From Olsenella sp. An290 (lineage in GTDB: Bacteria > Actinomycetota > Coriobacteriia > Coriobacteriales > Atopobiaceae): a stretch of 64,000 nucleotides of DNA. The DNA lies in assembly GCF_002159535.1 (NCBI RefSeq), contig NZ_NFIU01000010.1, positions 1-64,000 on the forward strand, read 5' to 3'. A program made the position numbers and the translations under genes. Below, in pieces: positions 1 through 8,119 of this stretch. The notes beneath the pieces are model-generated. The model worked only from the letters and a program-made list of their open reading frames with translations, had not been told where the DNA came from and did not search any database. Numbering within the stretch: position 1 is the first letter of the stretch; each line of letters opens with the position of its first letter.

Positions 1-27
1 AGGCCGAACGGGATGGTCGGCGTGCCC

Positions 28-96
28 GCGCTCAGACCCGAAACTTTTTCGCGCTCATTCCCGAAAAACCACCGCGCTCAAACCCGCAATACGGAG
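28..96. repeat. Three 23-bp imperfect direct repeats (iteron-like)
   Basis: Units start at 28, 51 and 74, each beginning GCGCTCA followed two or three bases later by CCCG and an A-rich stretch. The array ends within the ribosome binding site (GGAGG, 93-97) of the gene starting at 109, so it could be an operator or an iteron set. No function is known. Confidence 0.6.
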
Positions 97-108
97 GCTA
101 TCAAACAC

Positions 109-549
109 ATGCTGCTCCTGCTCCTGGCCCAGTCTCTCGCCGCGGGCGGCGCGGCGGCCCCCTCGTGGGGCGCGCTCGGCCCGGTCGGAGGCTTCCTCCT
201 GCTCTGGGACATGGCGGTCCTCTGGTACCACCTCGTCTACCTCGCCAGCTACAGACTCGGCCTCTGGGACGAGGGTAGGGAGGGAGGGCTGCGGTTCGAG
301 GTTTGGGGCGGCCCGCTGTTCGTGGCCCTGGCCACCACGGCGCGGCTGCTGTGGCTCGTCATGAAGTACGTCGCCGCCCCCATGCTCCCGTTCCTCCTCG
401 CCGCGACCTTCAGGCAGACCACGAGCATCGGGAGCGCGCCGGTCGACCTGCTGTGCATGGCGGTCCTGATCTACCCCGCCGCCGTGCTCCTCGCTTACGC
501 GGCGAAAGCCCTCGTCGCCCGCTCCAGGGGAGCTGCGCGGAAGGCATGA
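109..549 (+). CDS. Small membrane protein, element-borne, unknown function
   Basis: A 146-residue hydrophobic protein. I see an N-terminal Leu-rich segment, a second segment around the GGFLLLWDMAVLW stretch, one around residues 65-95 and a C-terminal one around 112-133, so about three to four membrane spans, with a basic C-terminal tail. The start at 109 is chosen because GGAGG lies 11 bases upstream; a longer frame back to position 13 would put the 23-bp repeats into coding sequence. Its stop overlaps the next gene's ATG, so the two are translationally coupled. I do not recognise the family; a partner that helps export or anchor the next protein is a guess from position. Confidence 0.65.
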   Translation: MLLLLLAQSLAAGGAAAPSWGALGPVGGFLLLWDMAVLWYHLVYLASYRLGLWDEGREGGLRFEVWGGPLFVALATTARLLWLVMKYVAAPMLPFLLAATFRQTTSIGSAPVDLLCMAVLIYPAAVLLAYAAKALVARSRGAARKA

Positions 550-1676
550 TGAAGGACAAGGACTATAAAAACATGGATGAGACGAGGATGGACGAGACCG
601 AGGTCCTGAACAGGCCGGAGGACGCCGGTGTCGGCGGCGGGCCTAAGCCGGGAGGCAAGACGCCCAAGGTCGTGGTGCGCCCGAGGGACAAGGCCCAGAG
701 GGACATTCTTGCCGCCGTCGCGAAGGCGCGCGAGACGGGAGCCGTCTCCCCCGAGCTGTCGGACGGGGACGTCGCGGGCATCGTGACGCCCGTCATCGAC
801 GCCCTCTACGACGCCTACGAGGAGGACGGCACCGCCCCGACCCGCGATGCGTTCGCCGAGCGCTGCGTGAGCGAGGACGTCGGCAACGTCGTGCTCACCA
901 TGGGGAGCGACCCGTTCGTGGCGAGGCGTCCGGGGCGCAGGGCCGTGGCGGCCATATGCGCGGGGTGCGCCCTCGCGCTCGCGGTGGCCTGCGGCGGCGT
1001 CGCGCTCTCCCTCTCACCTGGCGGCGACCCATCCGGCGGCGAGGCGGAGGGGGCTCCGGGCGCGGCCGTCGCGGACGGCGGCGTGGACACCGAGGCCGTC
1101 GAGGAGGCGGCCGAGGAGGCATCCCGAGCCGAGTCCGCCGCCCAGACCGGTCAGGACGGAGGCTCCGTGACCTCCACCGGAGGTGCCGCGTCCCCGTCCG
1201 GCGGCTCCACCTCGTCGTCCTCCGGCAGCAGCTCCTCCATCAGCTCGGCTGGCTCGACCGGCGGCTCCTCCTCGACCTCTAGCAGCTCAAGCGGCTCCGG
1301 GTCGTCCTCCTCTTCCTCCGCCACGCACACCCACAACTGGGTCGCGCAGACCACGACCGTGCATCACGACGCGGTGTATAAGACCGTGCACCATGACGCG
1401 ACCTACACGACGGTCCATCACGACGCGGTGACGGAGGACCGAACCATCTGCAACAACTGCGGGGCGGACATAACCGGCAACGTCGATGCCCACATGAAGG
1501 CGAACATCCTGAACGGGTGTGGGTCCTACAGCATCAAGACCGTCGTCGTCCAGGCCGCGTGGGACGAGCAGGTACTTGCTAGCGCCGCTTGGGACGAGCA
1601 GGTCCTCGTGAGCGCCGCGTGGGACGAGACCGTGACCACCGGCTACAAGTGCTCCGAGTGCGGCGCGACGAAGTAG
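546..1676 (+). CDS. Membrane-anchored surface protein with Ser-rich stalk and HHDA/AAWDE repeat domain
   Basis: A 376-residue protein. Residues 1-128 are hydrophilic and probably cytoplasmic; 129-150 form one transmembrane segment; about 155-260 are a low-complexity Glu/Ala then Ser/Gly/Thr stalk. From 261 comes a repeat domain: three 9-residue VHHDA units (272-298), a Cys pair (C302, C305), a single Cys near 325, three 10-residue AAWDE units (337-366) and a final Cys pair (C369, C372). The Cys pairs resemble a split zinc ribbon and the HHD units could bind metal; both are inference. Similar C-terminal modules occur at the end of surface proteins in Coriobacteriia and some Bacillota. ATG 546 overlaps the preceding stop; ATG 549 is an alternative. 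Confidence 0.75.
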   Translation: MMKDKDYKNMDETRMDETEVLNRPEDAGVGGGPKPGGKTPKVVVRPRDKAQRDILAAVAKARETGAVSPELSDGDVAGIVTPVIDALYDAYEEDGTAPTRDAFAERCVSEDVGNVVLTMGSDPFVARRPGRRAVAAICAGCALALAVACGGVALSLSPGGDPSGGEAEGAPGAAVADGGVDTEAVEEAAEEASRAESAAQTGQDGGSVTSTGGAASPSGGSTSSSSGSSSSISSAGSTGGSSSTSSSSSGSGSSSSSSATHTHNWVAQTTTVHHDAVYKTVHHDATYTTVHHDAVTEDRTICNNCGADITGNVDAHMKANILNGCGSYSIKTVVVQAAWDEQVLASAAWDEQVLVSAAWDETVTTGYKCSECGATK

Positions 1677-1770
1677 TGCGCCGCTCATACGAGCCGACGG
1701 TTTGGAGGCCGCGACAAGCGAGCGGTCCCAGTGAGGGCCGATTTCGTCCAAAGGGGCGCGGAGGAGACGC

Positions 1771-2076
1771 TCATACGCACGAGCGCACAACGGACCCGGC
1801 GGCCCTGTCGTACTCCCACTCCCCGGGGAGGCGCTCACCAGACGCGCCCACTTCCGCCCACCAGTCCTCCTCGGGCTCCCCGAGCAGCACCCAGCGGCGC
1901 GGACCGCCAACCTCCCGCAGCTCGGTTGCGCGCGAGGGGTTCGCCCGAGCCGGCGCCACGCGGACCTCCTCGCCCAGCGCCCCGGCGGAAGCGCCCGCAC
2001 TGTAGTCGCAAAACGCACCCATCGTGCAGTCGGCGGCGGCGACACCGGGCCGCGACGTCTCGGCGTCTGCTCGCAT
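1771..2076 (-). CDS. Small hypothetical protein downstream of mobC-like gene
   Basis: A 101-residue acidic protein without signal peptide or membrane span. It starts 18 bases after the stop of the MobC-like gene and has a strong AGGGGGGG ribosome binding site just upstream of its ATG, so it is very likely translated in the same operon. Tryptophans cluster in its C-terminal half (RRWVLL, EDWWAEVG, GEWEYD). I do not recognise the family. In mobilizable elements this position is often held by a relaxase or accessory mobilization protein, but nothing here resembles a relaxase (no HUH triad). Confidence 0.6.
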   Translation of the reverse strand: MRADAETSRPGVAAADCTMGAFCDYSAGASAGALGEEVRVAPARANPSRATELREVGGPRRWVLLGEPEEDWWAEVGASGERLPGEWEYDRAAGSVVRSCV

Positions 2077-2094
2077 AACGTCCCCCCCTCTTCT

Positions 2095-2505
2095 CTACCC
2101 CTCGTCGTCGCCTAGGTCGAGCGGCTCAACGTCTATGATGACATGATGCCGCCTCGCTTCGTCCCTGAGCGAGATGAGCGCGGACATCATCCTGAGGGTC
2201 GCGTCGCGCTGAAGCTCGAGGGCCCGGTCCAGCGCCCTTCGGTCGTAGCCTTCCGCCCCGCGAGAGTTCAGTGCGTGGGCGATCTGGTTCAGGTTGACCC
2301 CCTGCCTGTGAACCTCGAGCCACGCGCGGTGCAGGCGCTTGAAGTCGATCACGACGATATTCAAATCGTCGGAGTAGATGAGGGCGTCACGGACGAGGTC
2401 GCTGACGCGAATTCCGCATTTCCGCGCCTTCCGCCTGAGCTCCTCCCGCTCCCTCTCCGTGACGTACACCTTGATCTGCTTGTTCCGGACCCTGCTCTCG
2501 CTCAT
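2095..2505 (-). CDS. mobC: MobC-like plasmid mobilization (relaxosome) protein
   Basis: A 136-residue protein. Residues 1-45 have a basic ribbon-helix-helix pattern (IKVYVTEREREELRRKARKCG, then VSDLVRDAL). The second half has the GVNLNQIAHALN signature typical of bacterial mobilization proteins (MobC family), followed by a helical tail. Such proteins bind oriT DNA and help a relaxase nick it. The start at 2505 follows a GGGAGGT site; an upstream in-frame extension is rejected because it reads through non-conserved basic sequence. The expected relaxase gene does not follow. The inverted repeats just upstream (2684-2836) are where an oriT would be expected. Confidence 0.8.
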   Translation of the reverse strand: MSESRVRNKQIKVYVTEREREELRRKARKCGIRVSDLVRDALIYSDDLNIVVIDFKRLHRAWLEVHRQGVNLNQIAHALNSRGAEGYDRRALDRALELQRDATLRMMSALISLRDEARRHHVIIDVEPLDLGDDEG

Positions 2506-2683
2506 CTCGAACCTCCCGTTTTTCTTTTTTCGCTTTCCGTGAACGGCGACGCCGCCGGCCCGCCCCTGCGTGACTTGCGGGATGAGGGGACGCCCCCCGG
2601 CGGGGCGGCGCCCCCCAGGCCGCAAAAACCGGGCGCGCGAAGAACGGGGGGCTCCGGACGCGAGACCCCGAAACGCGCGAGTC

Positions 2684-2750
2684 GCAAGATGGAAGTGGGT
2701 ACCCAGCCGCCGCAGAGAGGCGAATTGGGTACCCGCTTCCTACATCTTGC
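2684..2750. repeat. Inverted repeat with GGGTACCC arms
   Basis: Arms 2684-2705 and 2726-2750 read GCAAGAT then GGAAGTGGGTACCC in opposite orientation, with a 3-base insertion in the right arm and about 20 bases of loop. It sits upstream of the MobC-like gene and could be a relaxosome or recombination site. Confidence 0.7.
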
Positions 2751-2780
2751 AACGTGAGCAGCGGCTCGCCCGATGCGAGA

Positions 2781-2836
2781 GGGCCTGTGTGTCCCTTTGC
2801 CCGGTGACGCCACCGGGCAAAGGGACACACAGGCCC
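2781..2836. repeat. Perfect 26-bp inverted repeat, 4-base loop
   Basis: Arms 2781-2806 and 2811-2836 are exact reverse complements around the loop ACGC. The arm contains TGTCCCTTTGCCCGGTG, reminiscent of the GGGACA/CTTTT hairpins found elsewhere in the window, so it may be a relative of that family that entered the element. There is no T-run, so it is not a classic terminator. Confidence 0.85.
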
Positions 2837-3059
2837 GGTTCCCCGCCACAAGTTAGGCCACTCGCTACAGAGGAACATGGTGATTGCGGTACACACCGTA
2901 AAGGCCGCTACAGACGAGCACGAGCCCAATCGCGAGCATGACGCCATGAACGCCCGACGCGACCGCGATGCAAGTACGTGCTTTTTTGAAAAATGCTCTG
3001 ACGGTATCCGCGAGAGACGACTTACCTCGTAAGGCTTACAGCAAGGCGTCTGCTCGTGG

Positions 3060-4319
3060 CTATGCTGACTCGTCACCATTGCTCAGCATGATTCGGTCCA
3101 TAGCTTCCATGCCTTCTCGCTTACTGTCAGCAAGGGCGTCCGCGTACACGTTGAGCGTCATGGCCGCATTGCTGTGGCCGAGAATGGAGCTCACGGTTTT
3201 CACGTCCAGGTTCCCCGATGTGGAGGAGATCGCCAAGGTCGCGAAGGTGTGCCTCAGGTCGTGGAAGCGAGGTGGGACCCCTTGCGTCCCGACGAGCCCC
3301 ACCGCCCTCGCCAGGGCATGCCACTCGTGACCAAGGACCTGCGGGCTGTACCACGTTCCGTTGATTGGTGAGCCAATCACAAACAGGGAGTCATCCCAGT
3401 CCATTCCAAACTCCTCCCTGTCCGCAATCATTGCTTGCCTGCGCTCCGTAAGAACCAGGAGGAGTCCCTCCCCAAACGGCACGTTTCTCAGGGAGCTCTC
3501 CGTCTTGGGGGAGCTGAGCACATACCTGCCCGCAGAGCGCGAAAGAGAGTGGCTGACCCGGATGCTATGCCCCTCAAGATCGACATCGCTCCACCGCAAC
3601 GCGCATATCTCCCCCTGACGCATTCCGGTCGACAGGGCGATGCGGACTCCGACCGCAAGGGGAGACGGGCCAAATCCCACGAGGGCCCGATTGAGCCTTG
3701 CTACCTCCTGGGCGCTTAGGGCGTTGACGGGCTTCGCCCTTCGCCTGGGGGCGTCAACCCTATCGAAAGGGTTGAGAATCAGGTCCCCCATTTTGCAGGC
3801 ATACGTGAAGACCTGCTTCGCGAACACGTGGATGTGAGAGAGCGTCGTGCCGCTGAGGCCATCGGCGGCCATCCCCTGCTCCCAGGCGACGATCAGCTTT
3901 GGGGTGACGTCGCGCAGCCTCGTATCGCCGATCTCGGTTCCGCGTATCTTGGAGATGTGGGAGCGGTATCCCCTTATCGTCACCGGACGGACCGCCCGAG
4001 AGAGCTCCTTGCGCATGACGTACAGCTCAGCATACTCGACGAGGGAGGTATCGCACGACGCCTCCTCCAGGCGTGAGCGCTCCTCCTCGGACGCGACCAG
4101 CTCGTCCCTCCACCGGCGAAGGGCCGTCTCGGCGCTCGCCTTGCCCCGGTTGTCGGGCGTGACCTCGCCCGTCTCCTCGTCGACCCTGTCCGGGTAGCAC
4201 CGGACGCCGGTGGTCTTAGTGAGCCGATGCTGCCTCCCGTCCTCGCCCTGCCAGTTGACCACCGCGCGCCACTTGCCGCCGTGCTTCGACACAAAGCCCT
4301 GGGTGTATGCCCTCCGCAT
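3060..4319 (-). CDS. int: Tyrosine recombinase / phage-type integrase
   Basis: 419 residues, the usual length for an integrase with an N-terminal arm-binding domain (about 1-80), a SAM-like core-binding domain (about 90-190) and a C-terminal catalytic domain (about 200-410). The catalytic set is complete: R234 in TGMRQGE, K272 in SPKTESS, H353 and R356 in HDLRH, H382 in LGHS and the nucleophile Y392 in NVYADAL. The ATG at 4319 is preceded by GGGAGG at six bases. The gene lies 172 bases inside the tRNA-Met fragment at 4492-4536, which fits an integrase catalysing site-specific recombination into tRNA-Met. No excisionase gene is evident nearby. Confidence 0.92.
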   Translation of the reverse strand: MRRAYTQGFVSKHGGKWRAVVNWQGEDGRQHRLTKTTGVRCYPDRVDEETGEVTPDNRGKASAETALRRWRDELVASEEERSRLEEASCDTSLVEYAELYVMRKELSRAVRPVTIRGYRSHISKIRGTEIGDTRLRDVTPKLIVAWEQGMAADGLSGTTLSHIHVFAKQVFTYACKMGDLILNPFDRVDAPRRRAKPVNALSAQEVARLNRALVGFGPSPLAVGVRIALSTGMRQGEICALRWSDVDLEGHSIRVSHSLSRSAGRYVLSSPKTESSLRNVPFGEGLLLVLTERRQAMIADREEFGMDWDDSLFVIGSPINGTWYSPQVLGHEWHALARAVGLVGTQGVPPRFHDLRHTFATLAISSTSGNLDVKTVSSILGHSNAAMTLNVYADALADSKREGMEAMDRIMLSNGDESA

Positions 4320-4491
4320 CGTTTGCCTCCCGCTGGTACTAGACGGGTCCTAAACCGGTACTACCAACGTTAGCGGGAGCGAGACGCCGGCCGACGGCCT
4401 TGCCCGACCCTGCCGGATTCTGCCTGCTCAGGGGGACAAACGGTGCCTGCCCTGCCAAGGCGTGCCGGAGGCGTTTGGGCTGGATGGGCCT

Positions 4492-4536
<45 letters not shown>

Positions 4537-4545
4537 TAAACTTGC

Positions 4546-4580
4546 AGCCCGGAGGCTTAACGGCCTTCGGGCTTTTTCTT
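4546..4580 (+). terminator. Rho-independent terminator of the original tRNA-Met gene
   Basis: An 11-bp stem 4546-4556/4563-4573 (AGCCCGGAGGC, one G-T wobble), six-base loop, followed by a T-run. It begins 10 bases after the CCA end of the tRNA fragment, so it was probably the native tRNA terminator before integration. Confidence 0.85.
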
Positions 4581-4755
4581 TGAGGTCAGAGGGACGTGCA
4601 CGCGTGCGCACGGGCGTCCACGGCGCTGCCAAGCTTGCCAGGGGCCGCCTGGGCAAAGACGCTCGGCAAGGTTTGACGTAACAGCGTGGCGCCATGCCCG
4701 TCCCGGCAGGCCCCCCTCCGGGGCCATCCCTGCCATTCTCCCGAGTCGTCCCTCC

Positions 4756-4954
4756 GGTTACGTACACCTCTTCCGGCTACGTACACTCCCGGCAGTTACG
4801 TACACTTCTCCCGGTTACGTACACAAGAAAAGGTCCTTCTCGAGAGGGCGTCTTGTGTTTTTGCAGGTAAGCGCCTTGTGCATGAGTGTACGTAACCGAA
4901 AAAAGTGTACGTAACCAGCAAAAGTGTACGTAACCGGAGGAGATGTACGTAACC
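4756..4954. repeat. Mirror array: four plus four 12-bp motifs (GGTTACGTACAC) at 19-bp period
   Basis: Forward units start at 4756, 4775, 4794 and 4813; reverse-complement units start at 4886, 4905, 4924 and 4943. Every step within each arm is exactly 19 bp. The motif contains the palindrome TACGTA; the 7-bp linkers vary and are C/T-rich on the left and A/G-rich on the right, so both arms read alike on opposite strands. A 61-bp centre (4825-4885) separates them. It lies on the chromosomal side of attR, upstream of the serine hydrolase. Confidence 0.9.
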
Positions 4955-5074
4955 GAAGGGCGGGCCCGTCCGTGCGGCGGGCGGCTCGGCGGGCGGCTCG
5001 GCGGGCGAGAAGAACCTCGGCACGGCCTGCCTCACGCTATGATGGGGGAGAACGATGTGAGGGGAGGTTGAGGC

Positions 5075-6154
5075 ATGGGCGCGCAACCGGCTGGTGGGCT
5101 TAGGCGTCGGTGGGTCGTCGTGGCCGTTGTGCTGTGCGCGCTTGTGGTGGTGGCCGCCGCGTTTGCCCAGCGGGTCCGTCGGGACGCGCTCTCCGGCATG
5201 TCCGGTGGGGCCGCGGCCGAGGAGCGGCCCGCCGACCCCGAGGCCGACGCCCCCGCCGTGCTTGGCGCCCCTGCCAGTCCCGACCCCGCCACCGCTCCCA
5301 CCACCCTCTCCGACCTCGACCTCTCCGCGATTCCCGCCGCAGCTGAGCCCACGTCCTTCTCGCTCGCGGACGGGGACGCGACGCCCGTTGACCCCGCGTC
5401 CTCCCTGTGCGCCGCCATCCAGGATGCGGAGCGCCTCGGCAGTCTGAGCCTGCTGCTGCTCGACTGCGGGACGGGCGCGGGCGTCGCCTACGGGACGGAC
5501 ACCACGGTCTACTCCGCGAGCACCTTCAAGGCCGTCTACGCCGCCTACGTCTGCTCGGAGCTCATCGAGTCCGGGCAGGTCACGCGGGAGACGATCTGCC
5601 CCGTTCTGGAGGGGGACGAGTACGACGGCACCTATGGGGTCCCGGGGCGCTCCTACTATCTGGGCACGCTGCTCGAGGCGCTCATCACCGAGTCGGACAA
5701 CGACGCCTTTCGCATCCTCCACGTAAACCTCGACCGGCTGGGCTATACGAGCTGGATGCTCGAGCGCTTTGGCGAGGAGGTCTTTGAGCCCGCGAGCTAC
5801 TACCAGTTCGTGAGCGCGCGCACCATGGCGCAGGCCTGGTCGTTTGTCGCGGACTATCTCGAGAGCGGGACGGAGACCGCCGCGTGGCTCGACTCGCTGC
5901 TCTCGCAGACGGGCACCTCCTTCATCCGCTCCGCGCTCGCGGACACGGGCGCCCAGGTCCGCAACAAGGCGGGCTGGTACGCGAACGACCCCACCTACAA
6001 CTCGACCTCGGACGTCGGGCTCGTGGAGCTCGACGGGTCGAGCTACCTCGTGGTGGCCCTCTCGGACATGCCCGCCTGCTCACAGAGCGAGCAGGCGCTC
6101 GAGGGCGTCATCCGTGCGCTCTTTGAGGCGCTCCCCGCATCCGACGCGAGCTAG
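5075..6154 (+). CDS. Membrane-anchored serine hydrolase, class A beta-lactamase-like
   Basis: 359 residues. Residues 10-31 form a membrane segment or signal anchor, about 35-105 are an Ala/Pro/Asp-rich linker and the rest is a beta-lactamase/transpeptidase-like fold. The three active-site elements are visible: S149-T-F-K152 (SxxK), S207-D208-N209 (SDN) and K298-A-G (KTG box). Such proteins act outside the membrane on beta-lactams or peptidoglycan peptides. The variant KAG box and the lack of an obvious omega-loop Glu signature make a cell-wall hydrolase as likely as a resistance enzyme. The ATG is preceded by GGGGAGG at seven bases. It is alone, between the 19-bp array and the exporter gene. 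Confidence 0.8.
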   Translation: MGAQPAGGLRRRWVVVAVVLCALVVVAAAFAQRVRRDALSGMSGGAAAEERPADPEADAPAVLGAPASPDPATAPTTLSDLDLSAIPAAAEPTSFSLADGDATPVDPASSLCAAIQDAERLGSLSLLLLDCGTGAGVAYGTDTTVYSASTFKAVYAAYVCSELIESGQVTRETICPVLEGDEYDGTYGVPGRSYYLGTLLEALITESDNDAFRILHVNLDRLGYTSWMLERFGEEVFEPASYYQFVSARTMAQAWSFVADYLESGTETAAWLDSLLSQTGTSFIRSALADTGAQVRNKAGWYANDPTYNSTSDVGLVELDGSSYLVVALSDMPACSQSEQALEGVIRALFEALPASDAS

Positions 6155-6298
6155 CCTTTCAGAAAAAGTCAAATCAAAATTCAGTGCCCCTTACACCATC
6201 TGGCCTTCTCGTGAGCTTCTTCCGCCGTCCGAGTTCAGGGGGAACATGGGAGGCGCCCGCAGTGCGCGGGCCCAGCATCTTACGGAGAGGACGCCAGG

Positions 6299-8059
6299 AT
6301 GGACAGCACCGGCATCGCGCGCGGCGGGCAGCGAGCGGCCAGGGGAGACGACCCGGGCATCGGGCGGCCCGCTCCGGGCTCGGCCACGGAGCAGGACGCC
6401 GCGTGCACGAAGACCGCCGCGGAGCAGGACGCCGCCCCCGGAAAGGCCCCTCTCGAGAAGGACGCCGCCCCCGAGCGCTTCCTCATCCTGCCCGTCGTGA
6501 TTCTCATCCTTGCGCAGATGGGCGTCACGGGGGACAACGGCGCCCTCTCGCTTGCCGCCGAGGAGCTCACCCGGACCCTCGGCGCCACGACGTCCGACAT
6601 TCAGCTCGCCAACATGGTCTACCCGCTCATGGGAGGCGCCTTCATGATCGCCGACGGCCTTGTCGGGACCATCGTCGGCTGGGGGCGGACCTTCCGGATC
6701 GGGGCGGCGCTGTGTGCGCTCGGCGAGGTCGCGCTTGCCTTCGCGCCCAACATGGCCGTGGTCATCTGGGTCGCGCGCGTGCTCGTGGGGCTGGGGGCGA
6801 GCTTCCTCGTGCCGTCGCTCCTGGGGATCGTTCCGCCGCTCTACCACGGGACCAACCGAGCCGTTGCGTTTGGCTGCCTCGGCGCCGCCTCGGGGCTCTC
6901 CGCGCTCCTACCGCTCGTTCTGGGCGAGGTCATGGAGCATGGCGGCCTGCGCGCGACGTTTCTCTCCCTCGCGGCGTACTTTCTCGTGGTGCTCGCGCTC
7001 TCCCTGCGCCTCCCGCGCCTCGCGCGTCCCGCCGAGCGGCTCGGGTTCGACGGTCTCGGCGTGGCGCTTTCCGCCGCCGGCCTGTCCCTGTTCCTCGCAG
7101 GCCTCTCGAGCATCTCCTCGTGGGGCCTGGTCAGGCCCCTTGCGGGCTGCCCCTTCACGGTCCTTGGAATCTCGCCCGCGCTTCCCCTGGCCGCCGCGGT
7201 GCTCGTCGTCCTGGCGGTTCTTGTCCGTGTCGAGAAGAACGTCGAGGAGCACAAGGGGATTGCCCTGCTGCCGCAGTCCCTCCTTCGGACGCCGCAGGTC
7301 CTCGCGGGCCTTGCGGCCTGCGCGCTCACGTTCTTCTTCATGGGCGCCCAGTCCATTCTCATGGCTCCCTACCTGCAGCTCGTTGCCGGATGGTCGCCGG
7401 TTCAGGTGGGCGTCATCTCCATCGTGACGGGCCTTCCCACCTTTGCGCTCGCGCTGGGCATTCCCAGGCTCGCCCCGCGCGCCAACCCGCGCCATGTCAT
7501 CCAGGTGGGGTATGTGGCCATGGCGGTGGCGCTGCTCGTCATGGCGCTCTCCGTCACCATCGAGGGGAGCAACGCGGTGGGCGTCTACGTGGGGGCGTTT
7601 CTCGCCGGCGTCGGGGCCGGCACGGTGTCGTCGCACGCGAGCAACGTCGTCGCGCTTGCCGTGAGCGACCGTGATGCGTCGCAGTCCGGTGGCATCCAGA
7701 GCACCATGCGCAACGTGGGGCAGGCGCTGGGCGTGGCGCTCCTGGGCGCCGTGCTCCTCCTGGGAATCAGCGGGGCCGTCCGCTCCGGCGCGGCGGCGGA
7801 CCGTGCGATTACCCCGCAGGTGGCCCGGCAGGTCTCCGAGCTCGCTGTCAATCTGGGCAGCGACGAGGAGTTCAGGGGGCAGCTGTCCGGCATCGAGATG
7901 ACCGATGCCGAGCGCAACGCCCTCGTGCGCATCCAGGCCCGTGCCCGCTTTGACGCGACGCGCACGGCCTACGGGGTCGGCGCTGTTGTCATCCTGCTCG
8001 GGCTGCTCACGACCCCGGCCATCCGCTGGGGTGACGAGAAGGGGGCCGCCCCCCTTTAG
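6299..8059 (+). CDS. MFS transporter, DHA2-like drug exporter
   Basis: 586 residues: a hydrophilic N-terminal extension of about 60 residues with EQDAA/EKDAAP-type repeats, then about 14 hydrophobic segments (from VVILILAQMGVTGDNG to VGAVVILLGLLTTP), the layout of DHA2-family proton-coupled multidrug exporters. The loop SLRLPRLARP and a long extracytoplasmic loop before the last helix are as expected. The ATG follows GGAGAGG at eight bases. The charged repetitive N-terminal tail is unusual and may be regulatory. The substrate cannot be told from sequence. It reads in the same direction as the Cys-rich small gene that follows. Confidence 0.85.
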   Translation: MDSTGIARGGQRAARGDDPGIGRPAPGSATEQDAACTKTAAEQDAAPGKAPLEKDAAPERFLILPVVILILAQMGVTGDNGALSLAAEELTRTLGATTSDIQLANMVYPLMGGAFMIADGLVGTIVGWGRTFRIGAALCALGEVALAFAPNMAVVIWVARVLVGLGASFLVPSLLGIVPPLYHGTNRAVAFGCLGAASGLSALLPLVLGEVMEHGGLRATFLSLAAYFLVVLALSLRLPRLARPAERLGFDGLGVALSAAGLSLFLAGLSSISSWGLVRPLAGCPFTVLGISPALPLAAAVLVVLAVLVRVEKNVEEHKGIALLPQSLLRTPQVLAGLAACALTFFFMGAQSILMAPYLQLVAGWSPVQVGVISIVTGLPTFALALGIPRLAPRANPRHVIQVGYVAMAVALLVMALSVTIEGSNAVGVYVGAFLAGVGAGTVSSHASNVVALAVSDRDASQSGGIQSTMRNVGQALGVALLGAVLLLGISGAVRSGAAADRAITPQVARQVSELAVNLGSDEEFRGQLSGIEMTDAERNALVRIQARARFDATRTAYGVGAVVILLGLLTTPAIRWGDEKGAAPL

Positions 8060-8119
8060 GCGAGATGCGTCGGGGGGACAGCCCCTTCGAATCGGGGTAG
8101 TATCTGGGGGAGGGTGGCC

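Larger units (their letters stand above)
2506..3059. other. Gene-free stretch between mobC-like gene and integrase; candidate oriT region
   Basis: No convincing gene. It holds two large inverted repeats (2684-2750 and 2781-2836, listed separately) and about 200 bases of unremarkable sequence up to the integrase stop. It lies upstream of mobC, the typical place for an origin of transfer, but no known nic consensus was recognised. Confidence 0.5.

Noticed and set aside
4756-4954. CRISPR array
   Set aside because: Repeats are 12 bp with 7-bp linkers and reverse orientation half way; CRISPR repeats are longer, have about 30-bp spacers and do not invert.
4796-5722. Long minus-strand reading frame through the array and under the serine hydrolase
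   Set aside because: It reads repeats and the antisense of a gene with clear motifs; no ribosome binding site and biased composition.
8071-8098. Another GGGGACAG hairpin after the MFS gene
   Set aside because: GGGGGGACAGCCCC is present but the partner arm is missing; at best a relic.
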